60,383 bases of DNA from Gilliamella sp. Pas-s25. GTDB lineage: Bacteria > Pseudomonadota > Gammaproteobacteria > Enterobacterales > Orbaceae. Shown here in pieces: positions 50,369 to 57,484 of the stretch. The first letter of the stretch is position 1. Each line of letters opens with the position of its first letter. Below the pieces are notes generated by a model. It had not been told where the DNA came from and did no database searches. It saw nothing but the letters and a program-made list of their open reading frames with translations. Position numbers and translations under genes: made by a program. The stretch spans positions 1-60,383 of the forward strand of contig NZ_WTEV01000018.1 of the NCBI RefSeq assembly GCF_009795885.1, in the 5' to 3' direction.

Positions 50369-51802
50369 TTACTCATCATCCAGATATTTACTGTTATCGG
50401 CATAATTATCAAAACGTGAAAACTGACCTTGGAATTTTAATCGTACTTTACCAATTGGTCCATTTCGTTGTTTTCCTAAAATGATTTCAGCAACACCTTT
50501 ATGTTCTGATGCTTCGTTATACACCTCGTCACGATAGATAAACATAATCACATCAGCATCTTGTTCAATAGATCCCGATTCACGCAAGTCTGAGTTAACC
50601 GGTCGTTTATCAGCACGTTGTTCCAAACTACGATTAAGCTGAGATAGCGCAACCACAGGCACTTGTAGTTCTTTAGCCAAAGCCTTTAGTGAACGTGATA
50701 TTTCGGCAATTTCTAGGGTACGATTTTCAGAGATATTAGGCACGCGCATAAGTTGTAAGTAATCGACCATAATCATACTTAACCCTTTATGCTCACGATA
50801 AATACGTCTGGCTCTTGAGCGTAACTCCATTGGCGTTAAACCTGATGAGTCATCGATATAGATATTTTTCTTTTCCAGCAATAATCCCATAGTGCTTGAA
50901 ATTCTTGCCCAATCATCGTCTTGTAATTGCCCTGTTCGAATTCGGGTTTGGTCAACACGTGAAAGTGATGCTAACATACGCATCATAATTTGTTCTGATG
51001 GCATTTCTAAGCTGAATATTAACACCGGCTTTTCTTGCTCTAGGGCAGCATTTTCACACAAATTCATGGCAAAGGTGGTTTTACCCATTGATGGCCTTGC
51101 TGCAATAATAATTAAATCGGAACGCTGTAAACCAGCCGTTTTTTTATCTAAATCAATATAACCGGTTGAAACCCCTGTCACCCCATCATGCGGACGTTGA
51201 AAGAGCTCTTCAATCTTAGCGACTGTTGCTTCTAACACTTCAGTAATACTTTTTGGTCCTTCGCCTTGTTTAGTTCGGCTTTCAGCAATCTGAAATATTT
51301 TACTTTCCGCCAAGTCTAAAATTTCGGTACTATCGCGCCCTTCTGTGGCATAACAGTTATCAGCAATATCATTTGATGCGCTGATTAATTCACGCAAAAT
51401 CGCTTGTTGGCGAATAATATCACTATAAGCAACAACATTAATCGCACTTGGTGTGTTTTTAGAAAGCTCGGCCAAATAAGCAAATCCACCTACATCGGCT
51501 AATAGGTCTTTACTTTCAAGACTTTCTGAAAGAGTAATTAAATCAATTGGCGTCCCTTTGCTGACCAAGGTATGCATTTCAGAAAATATCAATTGATGAT
51601 GACGCGAGTAAAAATCCCGCTCAGTGATCATTTCAGATACCGCATCCCAACGTTGATTATCAAGCATTAAGCTACCCAGCACCGCTTGTTCAGCTTCGAT
51701 TGAGTGTGGTGGAAGCTTGATATTATGCAGATTTGATTTTTTCGCATCTTGATTTTTAAAATCTTTGTTTGCGCTTGTTCGATCAGTATTCATTACATTC
51801 AT
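50369..51802 (-). CDS. dnaB: replicative DNA helicase DnaB
   Basis: The hexameric 5'-3' helicase of the replication fork. It has 477 residues: an N-terminal DnaG-interaction domain (LPPHSIEAEQAVLGSLM), a linker, then the RecA-like domain with Walker A ARPSMGKTT, MVDYLQLM (Walker B), ALSQLNRSLEQR and DLRESGSIEQDAD. No intein or insertion is present. It lies 39 bases after truA on the same strand, an unusual neighbour compared with E. coli. The extra N-terminal 20 residues are polar and of no known role. Confidence 0.97.
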   Translation of the reverse strand: MNVMNTDRTSANKDFKNQDAKKSNLHNIKLPPHSIEAEQAVLGSLMLDNQRWDAVSEMITERDFYSRHHQLIFSEMHTLVSKGTPIDLITLSESLESKDLLADVGGFAYLAELSKNTPSAINVVAYSDIIRQQAILRELISASNDIADNCYATEGRDSTEILDLAESKIFQIAESRTKQGEGPKSITEVLEATVAKIEELFQRPHDGVTGVSTGYIDLDKKTAGLQRSDLIIIAARPSMGKTTFAMNLCENAALEQEKPVLIFSLEMPSEQIMMRMLASLSRVDQTRIRTGQLQDDDWARISSTMGLLLEKKNIYIDDSSGLTPMELRSRARRIYREHKGLSMIMVDYLQLMRVPNISENRTLEIAEISRSLKALAKELQVPVVALSQLNRSLEQRADKRPVNSDLRESGSIEQDADVIMFIYRDEVYNEASEHKGVAEIILGKQRNGPIGKVRLKFQGQFSRFDNYADNSKYLDDE

Positions 51803-51841
51803 CTTTTGTTCTAAATTGAATTTATTGCTAAGCTACTTCGC

Positions 51842-52633
51842 TTATCTTAAAAATAATGGACCTACACTCGGTTCGGGAATTTGATATTCGGATGGATAAT
51901 CCACCTGAACTAAATATAATCCTTCCGGTTTTGCTGTTGCGGCAGCTTGCGTTCTGTCCTTAGCTTGCAAAAGTTCATAAATCCATTCTGGACGCTGATT
52001 TCCCACTCCAACTTCTAGTAAACTACCCACAATATTGCGTACCATATGGTGCACAAATGCATTGGCTTTTATATCAACAATAATATACGTACCTTGCCTT
52101 GTCACTTCAATATGATGAATATTGCGCCAAGGAGTTCTTGATTGACACTGAGCCGCTCGAAATGATGAAAAATCATTTTCGCCTAATAAATACTGCGCCG
52201 CTTGGTGCATTAAAGTTTCATTAAGCGGTAAATAATAATGCGATACCCCTTTAGCTAAAATCGCCGGGCGATAACGATGATTATAGATCACATAACGATA
52301 ACGCCGAGCTGTCGCACTAAACCTTGCATGAAAACTATCCTCAACTATTTGCGACCAGCGCACAGCAATATTATCAGGCAAATGCGAATTAACACCCATT
52401 GTCCAAGCACTCACTGAGCGCGCAGCTTGGGTTTCAAAATGCACAACTTGTCCTGTCGCATGCACGCCGGCATCGGTTCGACCAGCACAAAATACGTTGA
52501 TTGGCGCATTAGCAATAATTGATAACGCAGATTCTAGCCGCTCTTGGATAGAATCGACAGACTGCTGACGTTGCCAGCCAAAATAACCACTACCATCATA
52601 TTCAATGCCAAGGGCAATTTTACAGATAGTCAT
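51842..52633 (-). CDS. truA: tRNA pseudouridine(38-40) synthase TruA
   Basis: Isomerises U38-U40 in tRNA anticodon stems. The 263 residues include the catalytic Asp54 in [12 protein letters not shown] and the [11 protein letters not shown] motif. It overlaps the end of usg by 14 bases, keeping the usg-truA pairing known from E. coli. Confidence 0.96.
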   Translation of the reverse strand: MTICKIALGIEYDGSGYFGWQRQQSVDSIQERLESALSIIANAPINVFCAGRTDAGVHATGQVVHFETQAARSVSAWTMGVNSHLPDNIAVRWSQIVEDSFHARFSATARRYRYVIYNHRYRPAILAKGVSHYYLPLNETLMHQAAQYLLGENDFSSFRAAQCQSRTPWRNIHHIEVTRQGTYIIVDIKANAFVHHMVRNIVGSLLEVGVGNQRPEWIYELLQAKDRTQAAATAKPEGLYLVQVDYPSEYQIPEPSVGPLFLR

Positions 52634-53639
52634 TAATCAGGATCTCAAGCGTCTCAATTAACATCAATGCCCCTAAATAACGGATATTATCGGCCACTGA
52701 CCAAAATTGAATTTGTTCATAATGACCATAACTGTGTCTTAAATTCGCCAACTTTATAACCAAATTGTGTTCTGATTCGGTACTGACTTCGGTCACTGGT
52801 GTTGGCAAGTTATCGCCTTGCACTTCAACACCAAATTCACCAAAGCGTGCCATATCTAATTCAATTGGCAAGCTACTTGATACATTAATGGCTTGTGACA
52901 CGCCATAAAACACGGGCACAATCACTGACTCGATAGAGACAGGAAGTTCATAATTACTCAATACTTTACGAATTTGATCAACTTGAGATTTTTCTCCTAG
53001 TATTGCATCGTGATGTTCATGCGATACTGGTAATAGATTAAAAGCTAATTGCTTATCAAACAGTTGATTATCAACTGGCATACCATTTAACAAGCGAGCA
53101 CTTTGCCCTGCCAGCTCATCAACACCTGGCTTACCATATAATGATGCAGGGATAAAACTAGTCGCATGTAAATTTGTTAATAATTCCATATCAGTTAATG
53201 AAGCAACACAACGCAACAACTGGCATACAGTGGCGCTAGCAACAGCAATGATGTTTTCATTACGGTATTCGGTCAATACACTATTATTAACTTTAGGTAC
53301 CACTAATGGAATATGATCTTGCTGGGCAAAATAGCCACTTGCATCAATTACCACACATCCCGCTTCTGCAGCAACTTGCGCATACTTTTCACTGGTTTTA
53401 GCACTAGCGACAAAAAAAGCAAAATGACACTCGCTCCAATCCATTTGTGCACTATCAATCACCGTTAAATTTTTACCAGCAAAGCGAACTATTTCGCCAG
53501 CACTATTGTCGCTACCGACTAAATAAAGATTTTCAATTTTTAGACTACTGTCTTGTAAACTACGTTGCTGTAGCAACTCAACTAGCGCAGAACCAACCTG
53601 GCCTGTCGCCCCTACAATAGCAATATTCCATGCAGACAT
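52620..53639 (-). CDS. usg: Usg, aspartate-semialdehyde dehydrogenase-like protein
   Basis: Homologous to aspartate-semialdehyde dehydrogenase (339 residues) with the NADP-binding [10 protein letters not shown] and the C-terminal [15 protein letters not shown]. At the place of the catalytic NPNC motif it reads VASATVCQ, so the nucleophilic Cys is not in register; E. coli Usg lacks it as well. It is therefore probably not a dehydrogenase. The function of Usg is unknown. It is transcribed ahead of truA. Confidence 0.92.
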   Translation of the reverse strand: MSAWNIAIVGATGQVGSALVELLQQRSLQDSSLKIENLYLVGSDNSAGEIVRFAGKNLTVIDSAQMDWSECHFAFFVASAKTSEKYAQVAAEAGCVVIDASGYFAQQDHIPLVVPKVNNSVLTEYRNENIIAVASATVCQLLRCVASLTDMELLTNLHATSFIPASLYGKPGVDELAGQSARLLNGMPVDNQLFDKQLAFNLLPVSHEHHDAILGEKSQVDQIRKVLSNYELPVSIESVIVPVFYGVSQAINVSSSLPIELDMARFGEFGVEVQGDNLPTPVTEVSTESEHNLVIKLANLRHSYGHYEQIQFWSVADNIRYLGALMLIETLEILINDYL

Positions 53640-53962
53640 ATTTATAGACCCAAATAAAAAATTTAGTGGTAATTATATCACTATATTGTCAAAGATAACG
53701 GAAAAAGATATGTGACAATAGCATTAGATGAATAGATTTTATTTAACTGTGAGTTTGAACATTAAAACGATAAGCCATCATCAAGATGGCTTTATTGATA
53801 CTGAGCTTTTGATAATACTCGAAAATGAATTTAGCAGTTTACATTTTCACAGGTTATTTGACTATTCAAACACATACTATGATTTGTTAGTCTTCACCAA
53901 TAACGAATTATCTTTTATTGATAAAGTTTATACTCAATCATTATATTGATTTCCAAATAGTA
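53640..53962. other. gap between usg and the next minus-strand gene
   Basis: Holds a perfect stem AAGCCATC-ATCAA-GATGGCTT (53772-53792), followed on the minus strand by ATCGTTTT, which may terminate the 53963-54973 gene. The presumed usg promoter lies at the left. A 73-codon plus-strand ORF here has no ribosome site and I do not accept it. Confidence 0.4.
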
Positions 53963-54973
53963 CTAATTGGCTAACTCATCTTCCACATGTTTGATGGCCT
54001 GCCGATGTTGTTCAATTAAGCAAGTCAAAACTTTGTCTAAATAGGGTTCAATATCACTTTCATAAATTGGCGCTGTTGTAATTAAACACGCTGTATTTAT
54101 ATTTTGTTTTAATGCCAGCAATGAATCTTGCTGTTGTTTATTGCTATCAAGTAATTTTATTTTCTCTTTTAGCTGATCTTGATAATAACGATAAACTCTA
54201 GTAGCGAGACTATAATCGGAAGAGCCATCCTTAGATGATTGTTCAAAAAGTGCAATTGATTCTTCTAATGTTAAACCATACTCAACAGCGCCTTCGTGAA
54301 ATTTAATATTAAATTGGTTAGGATAGATAATGTGATAAGTTGCTTCTGGCATATTGATTTGCATCTCTTTAAGCACAAATTTCATATTACTTGTATCAAT
54401 ATTGTAATGCTTCCATAATGTAGGAAAAGTTCCAGACTCATCTTCAATCGGCTCTGATTTTATTGACAATAATGTGTAAATATCGCCACTTGGTGCAATA
54501 TAGTAATGCTGATAGCCATTCCAAAGATTAGGATTATTAGAAAAAGAATTATTTGCTAAAAAAAGCTTATCAATTACCTGATTTTTGCTGATTAAAGATA
54601 ACGTAATATCTCGCCCTAAATTAGGTAAATCTTCTTCGTTTTTATTCTTAGGATTAATTGGGCTAATGCTCAATTTTAGTTGAAAATCATTACCATTATA
54701 GGCAATAGGATCTTCATCAATTAATTTATCTAACCGTTTAAAATCAAATTTCAAATTGTTGAGAGGACAACGGCTATCGTATTTTATCTTTTCTTTTTTA
54801 TCGAGTTGATTATATTCATCTTCGTTTCTAGCGCAATCTTGTTGCAATTGATGCATATCAACACTCATAAAAAATGGTTCACCACGATATTTAGAGTTAA
54901 TATCAAGTAATTGACCATAGACACAATAACTAAACATAAATAAAATTGCGCCTAATGAAAGTTTCTGTTTCAT
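53963..54973 (-). CDS. exported protein of unknown function
   Basis: A 336-residue protein with a signal peptide (cut near VYG-QLLD). I recognise no family. The mature part has two early Cys (near residues 47 and 69) and two near the C-terminus (in NTACL and LTCLI), both separated by helical charged sequence. The last 90 residues are helical, with some resemblance in Cys spacing to LprI-type lysozyme-inhibitor domains, which I cannot confirm. AAGGAAT precedes the ATG. Confidence 0.75.
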   Translation of the reverse strand: MKQKLSLGAILFMFSYCVYGQLLDINSKYRGEPFFMSVDMHQLQQDCARNEDEYNQLDKKEKIKYDSRCPLNNLKFDFKRLDKLIDEDPIAYNGNDFQLKLSISPINPKNKNEEDLPNLGRDITLSLISKNQVIDKLFLANNSFSNNPNLWNGYQHYYIAPSGDIYTLLSIKSEPIEDESGTFPTLWKHYNIDTSNMKFVLKEMQINMPEATYHIIYPNQFNIKFHEGAVEYGLTLEESIALFEQSSKDGSSDYSLATRVYRYYQDQLKEKIKLLDSNKQQQDSLLALKQNINTACLITTAPIYESDIEPYLDKVLTCLIEQHRQAIKHVEDELAN

Positions 54974-55271
54974 ATAGAATTCCTTTTATCCATCTTATTT
55001 TAACATGACTCCATCCTATCTTTTTTGTTAATAGAATAAAGCACTAATCTGTACCTGAATTTTTAATAATCATTCTTTTATTCAAGTAGGTCATCCACAC
55101 TATATAACATGGATATATTACTTATGCCATAGCTTTAATAAAACATATTCATTTAAACTTCTTTAGATATCTGTCATAGATATTTTGGAACACAGATCGA
55201 CAAAACAAAATTTTATCGCTTACAAATCAATCTAATATCGGTAAAGTAATAAGACTCTTTACTGCACTTAT
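54974..55271. other. gap between divergent genes
   Basis: AT-rich, 298 bases, presumably holding the two divergent promoters; no clear operator or promoter pair was found. Confidence 0.3.
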
Positions 55272-56327
55272 ATGCGATTTATGACAAAAATTACCCTATC
55301 AACGATTGCCAAAAAGGCTAATATTTCTGTTGCTTCAGTTTCTAGAGTATTAAAAAAACCACATCTAACATCACCTCAAACTCAGTTACGCGTTTATCAA
55401 GCGATTGAAGAATTAAATATAGACATAGCCAAAAACTTCAAACCCTATCAACCAATACATAGCAGTAAACGGATATTAATTATTGATAATCAACTTTTTT
55501 CAAAAAGTTTAATCAATGTTGGCTTAGAGCAAGTTTTAAAAGAAGAACAGTACCAATGGTTTTATTTACAGTTTCCTTATAATAATAAAAATGATATCTA
55601 TCATATTATTCGTTATGTGGCGCAAAATACCTTTGACGGGATTATCATTATTAATGACGCCCCTTACTTAAAAACACTAATTTCTTATAAAAATACATTA
55701 CCGCCGATTGTATTAGTGAATCACTTTTCGCTTGATTTTGTTTGTGTTCACTTTGACCATTTATTTATTGGTTATCAAATGACGCAATATTTGATTGATA
55801 ATTATCATAACCAAATTGCCATTTTACTTAATGATGACAAGGCGATGAATTCAGTACTTTTGCTGCAAGGTTATAAGCAAGCTTTATTACGTGCAAATAT
55901 TACTATCGAACCTCGATATATTATTCAAGGATGCTTTACCTATCAACATGCGAGAGCGGCTATTAAAAAATTAATAAACGGCACAAAATCACCCACTGCC
56001 GTCATTTGTGCCGATAATTTTAGCCTAAATTACTTAAACGAAAATCATTGTACACAGCAGCAGCATCAATTACCTGATAGCATGGTTTTGGGGGCATTAC
56101 ATCAAGCCAATGAAAGTAAAGCAAAACTGACTAAACCACTTACAATATCGTATTTTAGTGCCTCAAAAGAACTTAAATACAATGAATTAGATAGCCTATG
56201 CAAAATAAATAAACCATTATTTAAAATGGGGCAAAAATCAGCGGCTTTACTATGTGAGCTTATAAAAAACACAATAAAACCCATTAAGCACTGTACAATC
56301 ATTAACGCTGAATCGATGTTTTACTAG
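55272..56327 (+). CDS. LacI-family transcriptional regulator
   Basis: A 351-residue repressor-type protein. The N-terminal helix-turn-helix and hinge helix (LSTIAKKANISVASVSRVL) are of LacI type, followed by a periplasmic-binding-protein-like sensor domain that has diverged strongly; the usual hinge-helix LAANL-type sequence is altered (FKPYQ). It loosely resembles CytR. The second ATG, nine bases in, is an equal start candidate. No sugar genes lie beside it, so the ligand is unknown. Confidence 0.85.
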   Translation: MRFMTKITLSTIAKKANISVASVSRVLKKPHLTSPQTQLRVYQAIEELNIDIAKNFKPYQPIHSSKRILIIDNQLFSKSLINVGLEQVLKEEQYQWFYLQFPYNNKNDIYHIIRYVAQNTFDGIIIINDAPYLKTLISYKNTLPPIVLVNHFSLDFVCVHFDHLFIGYQMTQYLIDNYHNQIAILLNDDKAMNSVLLLQGYKQALLRANITIEPRYIIQGCFTYQHARAAIKKLINGTKSPTAVICADNFSLNYLNENHCTQQQHQLPDSMVLGALHQANESKAKLTKPLTISYFSASKELKYNELDSLCKINKPLFKMGQKSAALLCELIKNTIKPIKHCTIINAESMFY

Positions 56328-56617
56328 ATGTACATAAGTACTAACTATAATAACTACTTACTATATTAGCCCAACTTAACTCGACATCAACTAGCTATTT
56401 ATAGCAGCAACTATCAAAATATGTAAGGCACATAATTTACTGCATCATCATCAACACACTAAAAACTCGATAAAAAAGCATGCATAAAATCACATGCTTT
56501 TTTTGGGCGAATTTCGTGATTAAAATAAAGAGTCGTGTATTTTTATGTTTTGATTAAAAAAACGTAGCATAGATGATAAAATAACTCCATAATGCTTCTA
56601 AATTAATTTAGGTGGAT
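56328..56617. other. gap before the Rhs cassette
   Basis: AT-rich. It holds the terminator at 56472-56504 and, to its right, presumably the cassette promoter, for which no convincing -35/-10 pair was found. No vgrG or other type VI gene is present to the left. Confidence 0.35.
56472..56504 (+). terminator. terminator after the LacI-family gene
   Basis: AAAAAAGCATG, ten-base loop, CATGCTTTTTT, then more T: a strong rho-independent terminator about 145 bases past the stop. Confidence 0.8.
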
Positions 56618-56752
56618 ATGGTGAAACACGTTATTAATTTCATTTTTTTAATTATTAATCATCATATTAATTATATTTTTCTTTTAGTTGATAGTGTGAA
56701 TAGCTTTTCTGCATTACCAGTTTTATCATTTGATGGCAGGTGCAAATTATGA
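56618..56752 (+). CDS. 44-residue hydrophobic ORF coupled to the DUF4123 gene
   Basis: A short frame starting MVKHVINFIFLIINHH, with a hydrophobic N-terminal two-thirds, likely one membrane segment, and ending DGRCKL. AGG lies five bases before the ATG. Its stop overlaps the start of the DUF4123 gene (ATGA), the classic sign of translational coupling. No homologue is recalled. It may be a true small protein, a leader that primes translation of the chaperone, or chance. Confidence 0.4.
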   Translation: MVKHVINFIFLIINHHINYIFLLVDSVNSFSALPVLSFDGRCKL

Positions 56753-57483
56753 TGGATTTCCCACTGTCTAACTGGCGCACCATCACCGCCACTTCTTCCA
56801 TGCCTTTATATGCGGTGCTCTCTAACGTCAGTGACGCGCAAGCTGTTAAAAACTACTATATTACCGATGGCTCGCAAACGCCTTATGGTCTTTATACCGG
56901 CACCCCTTACGAGCATTGGTTTTCAGTGATGCCCATGCTCGTTAGACTTGATGAGCACAGCCCCTTTTTAGATTGGGTAAACAACACCGAATACAAAGAC
57001 TGGGGTTGGCTGGCACGCTCTCATTTACCCTTCGAGACCATCTGTGCCCATTTACGTAGCCTAACCCAAGCCATAATGCCAGATGGCGAAGCAGTGTTTT
57101 TTCGCTACTGGGATGGCGAATACCTGTCAATTATGCTTGATCACTTTACCGATAGCTGGCAAGACGTGCTGCCTGCCTTTGCTTTTTATTGGATCAATCA
57201 CCAATCGCATGTGGTGCATGTGCCACTTGAACAAGCGGTACAAACATCACCTTGGTGGCAAGTGCCACAAAAGCTATTAGAACAATTATCTGCAACCCAA
57301 CCAGAACTTTTAGTTAACCATATTTTACAATTATTACAAGAAAATTATTTGGATATTTATACCGCCTTTCCTTATCAAGTATTAGAAACAAAAATAATTC
57401 ATCTTTTATCGTTATCAACCAAAAAACAAAACGTATTTGAGTTTATATTGCAGCAGTTGGTTCAAGAAAAAAAGGAAACTTAA
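56749..57483 (+). CDS. DUF4123 protein, type VI effector chaperone/adaptor
   Basis: DUF4123 proteins (Tap-1/TEC) bind a toxin and load it on the type VI secretion spike. The 244 residues show the domain's order: PLYAVLSNVSDA, GTPYEHWFSVMPMLVRL, GWLARSHLPFETICAHLRSLTQA, FFRYWDGEYLSIML (family W/Y-W-D pattern) and a helical C-terminus. The first 500 bases are near 50 per cent G+C, the rest about 30. It precedes the Rhs gene by one base, so the Rhs protein is its likely cargo. A GTG start nine bases upstream is possible. Confidence 0.85.
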   Translation: MMDFPLSNWRTITATSSMPLYAVLSNVSDAQAVKNYYITDGSQTPYGLYTGTPYEHWFSVMPMLVRLDEHSPFLDWVNNTEYKDWGWLARSHLPFETICAHLRSLTQAIMPDGEAVFFRYWDGEYLSIMLDHFTDSWQDVLPAFAFYWINHQSHVVHVPLEQAVQTSPWWQVPQKLLEQLSATQPELLVNHILQLLQENYLDIYTAFPYQVLETKIIHLLSLSTKKQNVFEFILQQLVQEKKET

Positions 57484-57484
57484 C

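Noticed and set aside
52620-53639. usg as the aspartate-semialdehyde dehydrogenase gene asd
   Set aside because: The catalytic Cys motif is missing, and the pairing with truA and the C-terminal FWSVADN block identify Usg.
53728-53949. A 73-codon plus-strand ORF between usg and the next gene
   Set aside because: No ribosome site, no recognisable family, and it contains a perfect terminator-like stem (53772-53792).
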